Assembly (NCBI GenBank): GCA_020638855.1
Contig: JACKHT010000001.1
Location: 372,001 to 436,000, forward strand
From: Planctomycetota bacterium
Lineage (GTDB): Bacteria; Planctomycetota; UBA1135; GCA-002686595
Reading direction: 5' to 3'
Length of the DNA: 64,000 nucleotides
The notes under the pieces are model-generated. The model ran no database searches. It had not been told where the DNA came from and was given only the letters and a program-made list of their open reading frames with translations. Every line of letters starts with the position of its first letter. Positions within the stretch are counted from its first letter, which is position 1. Positions 34,448 to 43,668 of the stretch are shown piece by piece. A program made the translations under genes and the position numbers.

Positions 34448-36166
34448 ATGATCCAGCGCAACCACCTACTCGCCTTGGCCTTCGGGGCCTCGCTCTCGCT
34501 CGCCGCCTGTTCGCACGAAGACGCTGCCCCGGCAGCTCCCGCAGCGCCTGCGGCCCAGCCCCAAGCTCCGGCGGGCCCCGTCGCCCAAGCAACTCCGAGC
34601 CCGGCTACCGAGAAGGCGGCCCCCCTCGTGGACGACACCCGGGAAACCTTGCACGACATGGTTCCCGATGACACCGTCCTGTGGCTGGAGATCGACAGCT
34701 TCGACCGCTTGGTCGAGGCCTTCCGAACGGCCGCTGGCGACGGACCCGATGCGGAAGCCAGTATGGTCAACCCCGAGGAGGCCTTGGCCATGTTGCCGAT
34801 GCTGGGCTTGCCGAGCGATCGCCTGATCCGGGACAAGCCGTTGGTGGTGGCGTTGAGCTTGGAGTTGGGGCAGACCCAGCCACGCTTCAGCGTGATGTTG
34901 CCGGTGCTCAAGCCCCAACATACCGCCAAGGCGATGAACGAAGCTTCGGGCGGCGAAAACAAGGTCATGGCCCAAGGCGACTATGTGGTGCTGACCAACC
35001 GCAGCGTGCTGGAGTCCAGGGGCGACGCCGGCGCGGACTACGCCTCGGTTCGGGGCGACGCGCTCTTGGGCATGCGCATCGACTTGGCGCGGCTGATGCA
35101 GCGCTATGGACCCCAAGTCGAAGCCGGCCTGCACGCGGCGGCCATGGGCCAGGGCTTCGGACAGAGCCCGAGCGAAGCCGCCGGTCTCAAGCTGGGCACC
35201 GATTGGTTGCGCACCTTGACGAATGGCCTCTCGTCGCTGCAGGTGCGCATGAACTTGGAAGGTTCGAACCTCGCCTTCGAAAGCTCGCTGCAGTTGAAGG
35301 AAGGATCCAAGCTCTGCGAAATCGGTAGCGACGATGCCCAAGACCTGGCCAGCATGCTGCGCTATGCCCACGTGGGCCAGGACGAACTCATGGTCGGAAG
35401 CCTGCGCCGCCAGGCCTTGGCCTTCGTGGCCGACCCGTTGCTGGCTTGGTACGAGTCCATGCCGGAGACTCCCGGCCAGGCTAGCCCGCGCGGGGCCTAC
35501 GAAGCCGCCCTCGAACTGCTTTCGGGGGACTCCGTGGACTTCGCGGTGGTCGGCAGCCCGCAGAACTTGGGCGTCTTCGTGCAGGGGATGGAGAGCACTT
35601 CGCTCGTTTCTTTCCTTGAACGGACCCTGGAGACCTACCTGACCGATCTGCCCGACCTCTCGCTGATGGCCCCACGCAAAGGCGAGGATGAGGCCAGCCG
35701 CTTTGCCCAGTACGATTGGATCCCGAACACGGGGACCCCCGCCGTGCGCAACCTGAAGAACGCCTTCGGCCAGCCGCGCATGCGCTTGCGCCTGTTGGGC
35801 CACGGGGACGAAACCATGGCCACCCTCGGCGAGGGGGCACCGTTCCTGACGCGCACCGAAGAGGCGTCCGTCCAGGTACCCACAGCCCTGGCTTGGGCCT
35901 TCGAACACGCACAGGGTGCTAGCCCCGCGCTCGTTTCGCACACGCGGTTGAGCGGGAGCGAGTTCGAGCGCATGGGCTCGGAGCTGAGCGGAGGGACGCT
36001 TCCTGGGCTACCCACGAACGAAGCAACCCACGATGCGTGGGTGACGAGTTACATGGCCATGGGCAAGAACGAGTGGCGTATGGGCTTCCAAGTCGACCTG
36101 AAGGACCTGGCCGAGCAGGCCAAGGCGGTGGTGGCGAGCGGCGCGGCCTTCGCGCTGCCGCGCTGA
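34448..36166 (+). CDS. Lipoprotein of unknown function, DUF3352-like
   Basis: A 572-aa protein with a lipoprotein signal: LSLAAC with the modified cysteine at C21. An Ala/Pro-rich linker (about 25-60) follows. The folded part begins with MVPDDTVLWLEIDSFDRLVEAF, resembling secreted DUF3352-type proteins that are common in planctomycetes; the assignment is tentative. No catalytic motif is seen. AGGAAG abuts the ATG. It is the same kind of protein as the one encoded at 40522-42204. A strong hairpin follows the stop. Confidence 0.65.
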   Translation: MIQRNHLLALAFGASLSLAACSHEDAAPAAPAAPAAQPQAPAGPVAQATPSPATEKAAPLVDDTRETLHDMVPDDTVLWLEIDSFDRLVEAFRTAAGDGPDAEASMVNPEEALAMLPMLGLPSDRLIRDKPLVVALSLELGQTQPRFSVMLPVLKPQHTAKAMNEASGGENKVMAQGDYVVLTNRSVLESRGDAGADYASVRGDALLGMRIDLARLMQRYGPQVEAGLHAAAMGQGFGQSPSEAAGLKLGTDWLRTLTNGLSSLQVRMNLEGSNLAFESSLQLKEGSKLCEIGSDDAQDLASMLRYAHVGQDELMVGSLRRQALAFVADPLLAWYESMPETPGQASPRGAYEAALELLSGDSVDFAVVGSPQNLGVFVQGMESTSLVSFLERTLETYLTDLPDLSLMAPRKGEDEASRFAQYDWIPNTGTPAVRNLKNAFGQPRMRLRLLGHGDETMATLGEGAPFLTRTEEASVQVPTALAWAFEHAQGASPALVSHTRLSGSEFERMGSELSGGTLPGLPTNEATHDAWVTSYMAMGKNEWRMGFQVDLKDLAEQAKAVVASGAAFALPR

Positions 36167-36188
36167 TCGAGTTCGGCGTTCGATGCTG

Positions 36189-36216
36189 CCGGGGGGCTCC
36201 GTAGGGTGCCCCCCGG
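36189..36216 (+). terminator. 9-bp GC stem-loop after the lipoprotein gene
   Basis: CCGGGGGGC (36189-36197) pairs with GCCCCCCGG (36208-36216) around a 10-base loop, 22 bases past the lipoprotein stop. A short T-containing stretch (TTGCGTTTCC) follows. This is a plausible but not ideal intrinsic terminator. Confidence 0.5.
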
Positions 36217-36325
36217 TTGCGTTTCCGCGGGTCCATTCCCGCGCCTGAACTGGTGCGGGGGCAAAGCGCCCGGTTGGCGGGAGGGACCCTGGAACCGGGG
36301 CCGGGGCAGCTCCTAGGGTGGTTCC

Positions 36326-37663
36326 ATGACCCTGGCGCACCCCGAGCGATTCCCCACCCTCGACCTGGGGGCCAAGGGCCCGATCGGTCGAGTGACGGTG
36401 GTGTGTCGCACGGCCCGGTCCAGCGCCGACGCGCTGCAAGCACGCTTCGAGGCCGCCGAGTTGGCGGGCTACGCGCGCCAAGCCCCGCAAACCCAAGTCC
36501 ACCTACTGCCCTCCCCCGCCCAGGCAATCGGGTTGGCGGCGCGCATCGAGCGCTTGGCGCTGACGGCCCCTGACGTGGTGGTCGTTCCCGACGCGGGTCA
36601 GCCGAGCGCGAGTACCCAGCGACTGTTGCAGGCCATCGCCAAGGGCTTGCCCCAGGCCTTGCTGGTCTACGCGCGCGAAGACGGGCTCGAAGGCCAAGCC
36701 GCGCAAGCTTTGGGTTCGTACCACTACCTGTTGACCGGCGACACCGGACCTGGGTTGGTGGCGTTGCTCGGACACCTCGCGGGATCGGGCGGCGATCCCA
36801 CGCAACTCGCAGGCCTCGTTTGGCGCGATGCCCAGGGCGAATTGCACACCAACCCCGCTTGGCACAGCGGTTCGGATTTGCCCGAAGGGCCGCTGCCCGC
36901 GTGGGATCTGCTGGCGGACTCGACCGGGTCCACGCTCGCGATCCGCACCTCGCGCGCCTGCGCCGCGGACTGTCCTACCTGCCACGGGGCCTTTGGCCGC
37001 ACGCTTCGCGGTCGCCGCTTGGAAAACGTGGACCGCGAAGTCCGCACCCTGCACGACCGCTTCCGCCCGCGCACGATCGCGATCCTGGACCGGGTGTTCG
37101 ACTTCGACCCAGGGCGGGCCAAGGCCCTGCTGCGGGGCTGGATCGGGATGCGCCTGGGGGTGACTTGGTCGTTCCCCCACGGCCTGCGCGGGGATCGCAT
37201 CGACAGCGAACTCGCCCAGCTCCTACGCCAAGCGGGGGTCAAGGCCGTGCACCTGCCGATCGGCTCCGCCTCGCCGCGCATCCAACAGCTCCTCGGCAGC
37301 AACCTGGACTTGGCTGGGCTCGAGCGCGGCATCCAGCACCTGGCCGACGAAGGCATCCACGTGACCGGCCTGTTCGGGCTGGGTTACGAACGCGAAGACC
37401 CGCGCGAGCGCGAGCGCAGCGTGGCCTTCGCCCGGCGCTGTGCCCTGCACCAGGTGCGCTTCCAAGCCGTCGGCACCCGCCGCCACGGCAACCGCTGGTC
37501 CGACCGCGCCAAGGCCGGCTGGTCCTTCTACACCAGCCCCGAACGCCACAAGGCCTGGAAGCAGTGGCTCGCCGACCGCGGCGAAACCACCTGGCAACCC
37601 GCATTCCAGCATTGGATGCACGAAGTCGGTTGTCGCCTGCACCTCCGTCAGCGACAATCGTAG
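36326..37663 (+). CDS. Radical SAM protein with N-terminal B12-domain-like region
   Basis: A 445-aa protein. The [4Fe-4S] motif is CAADCPTC with C212, C216 and C219 (CX3CX2C). It is followed by a TIM-barrel-like region with MRLGVTWSFPHGLRGDRID and LFGLGYEREDPRERERS, as in MiaB/B12-type radical SAM enzymes. Residues 20-180 look like the alternating strand-helix layout of a B12-binding domain, but the DxHxxG motif is missing, so cobalamin binding is doubtful. The product is unknown. It lies four bases before a YgiQ-type radical SAM gene and is probably co-transcribed. Confidence 0.8.
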   Translation: MTLAHPERFPTLDLGAKGPIGRVTVVCRTARSSADALQARFEAAELAGYARQAPQTQVHLLPSPAQAIGLAARIERLALTAPDVVVVPDAGQPSASTQRLLQAIAKGLPQALLVYAREDGLEGQAAQALGSYHYLLTGDTGPGLVALLGHLAGSGGDPTQLAGLVWRDAQGELHTNPAWHSGSDLPEGPLPAWDLLADSTGSTLAIRTSRACAADCPTCHGAFGRTLRGRRLENVDREVRTLHDRFRPRTIAILDRVFDFDPGRAKALLRGWIGMRLGVTWSFPHGLRGDRIDSELAQLLRQAGVKAVHLPIGSASPRIQQLLGSNLDLAGLERGIQHLADEGIHVTGLFGLGYEREDPRERERSVAFARRCALHQVRFQAVGTRRHGNRWSDRAKAGWSFYTSPERHKAWKQWLADRGETTWQPAFQHWMHEVGCRLHLRQRQS

Positions 37664-37667
37664 CCTT

Positions 37668-39629
37668 ATGGCGCACCTCGACTTCCTACCCATCACCCCC
37701 GAGGAAGTCCGCAAGCTCGGTTGGCAGCAGCCGGACATCGTGTTTGTGTCGGGGGATGCGTACGTCGATCATCCGTCGTTTGCCAATGCGCTGTTGGGGC
37801 GGGTGTTGCAGGCGGCCGGGTTCAAGGTGGCGCTTTTGTGCCAACCCGCCTGGAAGGACGCCGATGCTTGGCGGGCCATGGGGCGGCCGCGGCTGTTCTA
37901 TGCGGTCAGCGCGGGCAATATGGACTCGATGATCAACCACTACACGGCGAACAAGAAGCGGCGCAACCAGGACGCCTACTCGCCGGGGGGAGCCATCGGA
38001 TTGCGGCCGGATCGGCCGACCGCGGTGTACGCGCAGCGGTGTCGCGAAGCATTTTCGGATGTGCCGGTGGTGATCGGTGGGGTGGAGGCTTCGCTGCGGC
38101 GCATCGCCCACTACGACTATTGGTCGGATACGGTCAAGCCTTCGTCGCTGGTGACCAGCAAGGCCGACCTGTGCGGGTTCGGCATGGGCGAGCGCCAGAT
38201 TTTGGAGATCGCGCGGCGTCTCGACCAAGGGCTGACGATCCGCGATTGCCGCGACTTGCGCGGGGTGGCCTATCTGCTCGGCAAGAACGAGAGCTTGCCC
38301 GAGCATACCTTTGCGCGGCCGCTGGGCCCGCCGATGGCGACCACACGCGAGCTGCCTTCGTTCGAGGCGGTGCGTGACGACAAACGGGCCTTCGCCGAGG
38401 CCACGCGCACCTTGCACCAGGAGACCAACCCGCAAAACGGGGCGCGCTTGGTGCAACGCCACGGCGATCGCTTGTTGGTGGTCAATCCGCCCGACCTTGC
38501 GCTCGAAACGCCCGAGCTCGACAGGCTGTACGACCTGCCGTACACGCGCATGAGCCATCCGAGCTATCGCCAGCCGATCCCGGCCGATGCCATGATCCGC
38601 GACTCGGTCACGATCATGCGCGGCTGCTTTGGGGGCTGCACCTTCTGCTCGATCACGATGCACCAGGGCAACGCCATCCAGAGCCGCTCCGAGGGCTCGA
38701 TCCTGCGCGAGCTCAAGACCATGGCGGCCGACCCCAAGTTCAAAGGCGTCGTGTCCGACCTGGGTGGCCCCACCGCGAACATGTACCGCATGCGCTGCAC
38801 CCAGCCCAAGGTGGAAGCGGTCTGCCGCCGGGCCTCGTGCGTGCACCCGACCGTGTGCAAGCTGCTGGACACCAGCCATGCGTCGACCAAGCACCTGATG
38901 AAGAAGGCGCGCGAAATCCCGGGCATCAAAAAAGTCCACATCGCCAGCGGGATCCGCATGGACTTGGCGCGCTTTGACGACGAGTACCTCGAAGACCTCG
39001 CCAAGCACCATGTGGGGGGGCACCTCAAGGTCGCCCCTGAGCACGTTTCCGACAAGGTGCTGGGGCACATGAAGAAGCCCGTCACGCAGACCTTCGACCA
39101 TTTCGCCGAGCGTTTTGCTGCGGCCTCCCAACGCGCGGGCAAGGAGCAGTACTTGGTCCCCTACTACATCGCTTCGCACCCGGGCTCGGGGGTCGAAGAG
39201 ATGATTGAGCTGGCGCAGTACCTCAAGGCCGCGGGCTACAAACCCCTGCAAGTCCAGGATTTCATCCCGGCGCCGATGGACATCGCCACGTGCATGTACC
39301 ACACCGGACTCGATCCGATGACCATGAAGCCGGTGGAGACCGTCAAAAAGCTCTCGGATCGCAAGGTTCAGCGCGCGTTGATGCAGTACTTCGCGCCCGA
39401 GAACTACTTCGCGGTGCGCAAGGCGCTGCAAGAGGCGGGGCGCGCGGACCTGATCGGTTCCGGCCCCCAATGCCTGATCCCATCCCAGCCCCCCAAGGAG
39501 GCGCTGGCCTTCCAAAAGGCGGCGGCCACCGGCAAGCCCATCCGTCCGACCAAGAACCAAGGCAAGCTGGCGACCCGCGCCAAACGCTCGGGAGGCCCCG
39601 CCTTCCCCAACGACCGATCCGGAGAATGA
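37668..39629 (+). CDS. YgiQ family radical SAM protein
   Basis: A 653-aa member of the YgiQ (UPF0313) family. The radical SAM motif RGCFGGCTFC gives C320, C324 and C327. FLPITPEEVRKLGWQQPDIVFVSGDAYVDH-type N-terminal residues, HLKVAPEHVSDKVL and YYIASHPGSG are highly characteristic. The reaction is unknown in the whole family. The C-terminal 50 residues are Lys/Arg-rich and probably disordered. The start is the ATG four bases after the preceding gene; the frame is open upstream only inside that gene. Its stop overlaps the next ATG. Confidence 0.95.
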   Translation: MAHLDFLPITPEEVRKLGWQQPDIVFVSGDAYVDHPSFANALLGRVLQAAGFKVALLCQPAWKDADAWRAMGRPRLFYAVSAGNMDSMINHYTANKKRRNQDAYSPGGAIGLRPDRPTAVYAQRCREAFSDVPVVIGGVEASLRRIAHYDYWSDTVKPSSLVTSKADLCGFGMGERQILEIARRLDQGLTIRDCRDLRGVAYLLGKNESLPEHTFARPLGPPMATTRELPSFEAVRDDKRAFAEATRTLHQETNPQNGARLVQRHGDRLLVVNPPDLALETPELDRLYDLPYTRMSHPSYRQPIPADAMIRDSVTIMRGCFGGCTFCSITMHQGNAIQSRSEGSILRELKTMAADPKFKGVVSDLGGPTANMYRMRCTQPKVEAVCRRASCVHPTVCKLLDTSHASTKHLMKKAREIPGIKKVHIASGIRMDLARFDDEYLEDLAKHHVGGHLKVAPEHVSDKVLGHMKKPVTQTFDHFAERFAAASQRAGKEQYLVPYYIASHPGSGVEEMIELAQYLKAAGYKPLQVQDFIPAPMDIATCMYHTGLDPMTMKPVETVKKLSDRKVQRALMQYFAPENYFAVRKALQEAGRADLIGSGPQCLIPSQPPKEALAFQKAAATGKPIRPTKNQGKLATRAKRSGGPAFPNDRSGE

Positions 39630-40480
39630 CCTACGCACCCGATCTCGACGCCTACTTCGCTCGCATTGGTTACCACGGACCGCGCAGCGCCACGCTGGAA
39701 GTCCTCGGCAACATCGTCTCGGCGCACGTCCAGTCGATTCCGTTCGAGAATCTGGATGTGCTCTTGGGTCGGGGCATCGACCTGAACCCCGAAGCCGTCG
39801 AGGCCAAGCTGGTACACGCCCAACGAGGCGGGTACTGCTTCGAGCAGAATTCGCTCTTGCTGCACGTACTCGAGGCGTTGGGTTACGAAGTCCGGCCCGT
39901 GAGCGCCCGCGTGCGGCTGGGGCGCGAGCGTGATTTCATTCCCGCCCGCTCGCACATGTTCCTAGTGGTGCAGTTGGCGGGAGAACGCTTCCTGTGCGAC
40001 GTGGGGGTCGGCGGGTTGTCCCCTACCGCCCCGCTGCGGCTCGACACGGAAGCGGAGCAAGCGACCCCGCACGAACCCCGGCGCATCGTGCGCGATGGGC
40101 ATTGGTCCCATAGCGACCTGCGCGACCCCGCCGCTCGCCTCTTCCACCAAGCCCTGCTGGGGGATTCCTGGCAGGACATTTGTGAGTTCACGCTCGAGAC
40201 GATGCACCCCATCGATCGCGAGGTGGCCAACTGGTTCACGAGCGCGCATCCAGAATCGCACTTCCGCAATCGACTGCTGGTGGCGCGGGCGACCCCCAGC
40301 GGTCGCAAGACGCTGCTCAACCGCAGTTTCACCGAGCGTGCCGGCGATGGCTCGACGCAAACCGGGACCATCGCGGATCCCGAAACCCTGCTCGATCATT
40401 TGGCCCAACACTTCGGCTTGCGCTTTCCGGCGGGAACTCGATTTGCCTGCGAGGGCCTCGACTGGGCGGCCACTGAGTGA
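39626..40480 (+). CDS. Arylamine N-acetyltransferase
   Basis: A 284-aa NAT-family enzyme transferring acetyl from acetyl-CoA to arylamines or hydrazines by a Cys-His-Asp triad. The triad is C71 in RGGYCFEQN, H110 in RSHMFL and D125 in CDVGVGG. IPFENLDVLLG (about 38-48) is the typical N-terminal helical bundle. The ATG overlaps the ygiQ stop (ATGA). The biological substrate cannot be inferred from its radical SAM neighbours. It converges with a secreted-protein gene. Confidence 0.94.
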   Translation: MTYAPDLDAYFARIGYHGPRSATLEVLGNIVSAHVQSIPFENLDVLLGRGIDLNPEAVEAKLVHAQRGGYCFEQNSLLLHVLEALGYEVRPVSARVRLGRERDFIPARSHMFLVVQLAGERFLCDVGVGGLSPTAPLRLDTEAEQATPHEPRRIVRDGHWSHSDLRDPAARLFHQALLGDSWQDICEFTLETMHPIDREVANWFTSAHPESHFRNRLLVARATPSGRKTLLNRSFTERAGDGSTQTGTIADPETLLDHLAQHFGLRFPAGTRFACEGLDWAATE

Positions 40481-40521
40481 CCACCGAGCAGGACCTCCAA
40501 ACGGGGCGCGCCCGCGAGTGT

Positions 40522-42204
40522 CTAGTGGGTGCTGACGCGCGCCTCGACCCGCCCCGCGCTGACGGCGACTTGCAACACGGTCCAATCGAGCGCGTCGGTG
40601 TTCCAGTGTTCGTGCAGCATCGCGGTCCACAAGAGCAAGGGTTCCCCCACCGCGGTATCGTGCAACCCCGAGAACTCGAGCAGGACTTCCACCAATTCGG
40701 GGAGCCAATCCGCCCGGGCAGGACCCTGGGAGGCTTGCAGCAGGCAGCGTGCCGGAAGTGTTTCCACCAGCTTCCAAAGGCTGGCATCGGCGAAGGTCTT
40801 GGCGGGTGGTAAGGCCGAGTCGCATTGCAGCACGACTTGCGCGGTCTCTTGGGAGCGGCTGACGGCGACACGCGAGGACCCTAGGCTCGTCCAGATATCC
40901 GAGAAGAGGAAGGGGGTGCTCCACAATAGGCCCGTCGGCGTGGCCTGGGCTTTCAAGTCGCCCAATTCAGGACCCACGAGTACCTGGACCGTGGCCAGCA
41001 TGCGCTCGTAGTTGTGGAACCCGATGCTGACCGACCAGTCGGTTTGGTACTCCACCTCGGCATCGGGGTCCGAGCTGGGCTTTTGGCTGCGCCGTTCGAC
41101 GACCTGGATCGTTGGGCCCAGCAAATCGAGCAGGTCGCTGCGTAGGTCCAATTGGGTCTCCTCGCGGAACGCGGCACGCACCTCCTTCCAATCGTCTTCC
41201 ATGCCATAGCGCTTGGGGAAGAAGCTTTCCGCCCAATCCAGCAGCTTGACCATGTCGAGTCCGATGGACATGGCGAAATGACTGTCGGCAGGAATCTTGC
41301 GCAAGTCGTTCTCGGGCAGGGGCGTGGGCATGCTCAACACCGTCCCGAGCAAGGTGTCCACCTGATAGGGGAAGATCCCGCGCATGCGCCAGTGGCCCTG
41401 GGCATCGGCACTGCCGCCCAGGTAGGCCCAAGTCAGGCTGCGCAGGGTGGCTTCGAGGTCAGCACGAATGGGGGCCAGCTCGGGCTCGGTCACTTCGAAC
41501 CCCGCCGGGAACAGCGCCCGGAAGTTGAGCACCGCCTCCCAGTCATCGGAGCGACGTTCGCTCGCCAAACCCTGAGCTCCGAAGGGATCGGTGCGCTCGG
41601 TTGGCGCGTCGGAACGGGCCTGGCGCAGCATGGCTTGCAGCCGCGCTCCAGCTTCGTGGGCATCGGAGCTCTGCACCAAGAGGAACAAACCCTCCGCCGC
41701 CAGATACGTGGCCTGGCCCGAGCGCCAAACCGGCAACGCCTCCGGCTCGGGGAGCGAGGTTGGTACCCCGCCGAGCACCGCTTGGAGGGGCTGGGCCAAG
41801 TCCCGGGCTCCACGCAAGGCAATGCCCATCCAGGCAGCGCTTTCCGAGTGGGGGTCGCCCCCAAAGAAGGCCACCACTTCCTCGCAGGGCGTGAGCGCGG
41901 CCTCCAGGGCGGCACGCAATTCGGCCTTGCGCACTTCGTCGCTCTCGCCTGTCAACAGCGGCGCCAACCAACGCTCATCGAGCAAGAGTGGTTTCCATAC
42001 GTCCGCCGTGGGCCCCAAAAGGAGTCCGCCGGGGTCTTGCACGCGCAGGGCCACCAGCGCATCGGCGGGCACCACCATTTCCAAGGCGGGCGCTGGGGAT
42101 TGCGACGCGTGTGTGGTCGTGGCCTTCGGCATCGCCGTCGGAATGGGTTTTGGGAGGCCCCATGGGGACAAGGCGAACGCTACGGCAAGGAACAGGGAAT
42201 GCAT
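40522..42204 (-). CDS. Secreted protein of unknown function, DUF3352-like
   Basis: A 560-aa protein with a signal peptide (MHSLFLAVAFALSPWG) and a Pro/Thr/Ala linker. The body begins with EMVVPADALVALRVQDPGGLL, similar in plan to the lipoprotein at 34448-36166. No enzyme motif is seen. The start is the ATG directly before the signal sequence; an in-frame ATG 11 codons upstream would bury it. The protein is moderately acidic with many hydrophobic strands. It is convergent with the N-acetyltransferase gene and divergent from a sigma factor gene. Confidence 0.65.
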   Translation of the reverse strand: MHSLFLAVAFALSPWGLPKPIPTAMPKATTTHASQSPAPALEMVVPADALVALRVQDPGGLLLGPTADVWKPLLLDERWLAPLLTGESDEVRKAELRAALEAALTPCEEVVAFFGGDPHSESAAWMGIALRGARDLAQPLQAVLGGVPTSLPEPEALPVWRSGQATYLAAEGLFLLVQSSDAHEAGARLQAMLRQARSDAPTERTDPFGAQGLASERRSDDWEAVLNFRALFPAGFEVTEPELAPIRADLEATLRSLTWAYLGGSADAQGHWRMRGIFPYQVDTLLGTVLSMPTPLPENDLRKIPADSHFAMSIGLDMVKLLDWAESFFPKRYGMEDDWKEVRAAFREETQLDLRSDLLDLLGPTIQVVERRSQKPSSDPDAEVEYQTDWSVSIGFHNYERMLATVQVLVGPELGDLKAQATPTGLLWSTPFLFSDIWTSLGSSRVAVSRSQETAQVVLQCDSALPPAKTFADASLWKLVETLPARCLLQASQGPARADWLPELVEVLLEFSGLHDTAVGEPLLLWTAMLHEHWNTDALDWTVLQVAVSAGRVEARVSTH

Positions 42205-42362
42205 GATGGAAGCTGGGGGCGAATGCTTGAGGTACACCCATCGTAGCGTGATGCGGCCATCGGCGTGCCTGCCAACCCAAGAGCAGGCTGCAGGGGGCCC
42301 TCAACGCTCTCCAAAGGCGAAAAGTCACCTTTCCCGGATTTCCTGTAAGGATCGCCCTTGGG

Positions 42363-42920
42363 ATGCTCACTAATACGGGCAAAGGGGCCTTGACCCCCTC
42401 CGTCCGCATGCAAGCTTCCGCACAACGCCACATCCTCGAACAATGGCTGGAATCCCATCAAGGACTCCTGTTCAAGGTGGTGCGCGCCTACGCAGTGGAC
42501 GAGCACGACCGGGAAGACCTCTTCCAAGAGGTCGTGATCCAGCTTTGGCGCTCGATTCCAAGCTTTCGCGGGGATTCTGCCGTGTCCACGTGGATCTATC
42601 GGGTCGCGGTGTTTTGCGGCATCGCATGGACACGCAAGGAACGCCAACGGCCCGCGACGGTCCAACCCGATTCGGAATGGAGTGGGCTGCTCATCCGGCA
42701 GCCGGAGGAGTCGGACCCGCGCATCGAATGGCTCTACGAGCAGATCCAACGCATGGAACTCGTCGACCGATCGCTGACGTTGATGATGCTCGATGGGCTC
42801 CCCCACCGCGAAATCGCGGGGGCCTTGGGAATCACTGAAAACCTCGTGGGGGTCAAGCTCCACCGGATCCGAGCCTGGCTCAGCCAGCGTGCCAAGGAGG
42901 CGAACCAAGATGCGATTTGA
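42363..42920 (+). CDS. ECF-type RNA polymerase sigma factor
   Basis: A 185-aa sigma factor. Region 2 contains DREDLFQEVVIQLWRSIPSFRGDSAVSTWIYRVA, the usual core-binding and -10 helix. Region 4 contains MMLDGLPHREIAGALGITENLVGVKLHRIRAWL, the -35 helix-turn-helix. Two in-frame ATGs (codons 1 and 16) are possible starts. The 3' end overlaps the next gene by 11 bases, so the membrane protein encoded there is translationally linked and is the natural candidate for its regulator. Confidence 0.88.
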   Translation: MLTNTGKGALTPSVRMQASAQRHILEQWLESHQGLLFKVVRAYAVDEHDREDLFQEVVIQLWRSIPSFRGDSAVSTWIYRVAVFCGIAWTRKERQRPATVQPDSEWSGLLIRQPEESDPRIEWLYEQIQRMELVDRSLTLMMLDGLPHREIAGALGITENLVGVKLHRIRAWLSQRAKEANQDAI

Positions 42921-43500
42921 AGATCTCCAAGTCATTTGGGACACCCAAGACCAGAAACCCCTGTACGTCCTGAACTCCGAGGCGATGGAGCGCCTCGTCC
43001 GACAGCAAGCGCGTCGAGCGAACCGCGAACTGGGGACGATGGAGTTTGGGATGATGGCGATCTGCCTCCTCACCGCGGGGGTGTCGTTGTTCCAGCGGCT
43101 TTCCCAGGAGGACGGTGGGTTGGGCGCGCTGCGCACGTGGACTTCGCCGGTGCTGTTCGTTTTGGTCACCCTCTTTGTCGCGCGGAGCCGCCGGCTCCGG
43201 CGAAAGCGCGAGCAGGCCTTTGCCCCCACCCTGCTGGGCGACCTGGACAAGGCCATCGCCCAAACGGCGCACCACCTTTGGATGAACCGCACATTTCCTT
43301 GGTGGTTCCTGTTCCCCGCTGCGATCGACGTCGCGGTGGGCTGGCTCACCCGGGAGACCGCCCCAGGGCCGGGTGAAATGCTGCTGGTGCTGGCCGCGTT
43401 TCTTTTGAGTGCTGGCGTGGTGCGGTGGAGCAAGCGTTGCAGCTTGGCCCCCAAGCACACAGAACTGCTCGCCCTGCGTGACAAGCTGACGCACGAGTGA
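42910..43500 (+). CDS. Membrane protein co-encoded with ECF sigma factor (putative regulator)
   Basis: A 196-aa protein with a soluble N-terminus of about 50 residues (MRFEDLQVIWDTQDQKPLYV) and four probable membrane helices in two pairs (about 52-70, 80-94, 132-146 and 155-175). The opening DLQVIWDTQ is often seen in small membrane proteins paired with ECF factors. No zinc finger is present. The 11-base overlap with the sigma gene supports a functional pair; an anti-sigma role is inference. I know no named family for it. Confidence 0.65.
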   Translation: MRFEDLQVIWDTQDQKPLYVLNSEAMERLVRQQARRANRELGTMEFGMMAICLLTAGVSLFQRLSQEDGGLGALRTWTSPVLFVLVTLFVARSRRLRRKREQAFAPTLLGDLDKAIAQTAHHLWMNRTFPWWFLFPAAIDVAVGWLTRETAPGPGEMLLVLAAFLLSAGVVRWSKRCSLAPKHTELLALRDKLTHE

Positions 43501-43564
43501 CTCCGACTGGTGCGTCCCCCCTTTCCTTGTATCGAACTCTCAAACGCCGCCCGGCCTCCCATGA

Positions 43565-43654
43565 AGTCCCTCCCCACTGATTCCCTGCCCACTGATTCCC
43601 TGCCCACAAATTCCCTGCTCTCAGATTCCCTGCCCACAGATTCCCTGTCGCCAA
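43565..43654. repeat. Six 15-bp tandem repeats
   Basis: Five units beginning ATTCCCTG start at 43580, 43595, 43610, 43625 and 43640, with a diverged sixth at 43565. The typical unit is ATTCCCTGCCCACTG. The period is a multiple of three, and the frame is open into the serine hydrolase gene, where it would encode SLPTD repeats from an ATG at 43561. It may be an unusual N-terminal extension or an untranslated leader. Confidence 0.85.
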
Positions 43655-43668
43655 GGTCCTTAATTACG

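Noticed and set aside
43565..43654. CRISPR-like array
   Set aside because: The units are contiguous 15-mers without spacers, and there are no cas genes.
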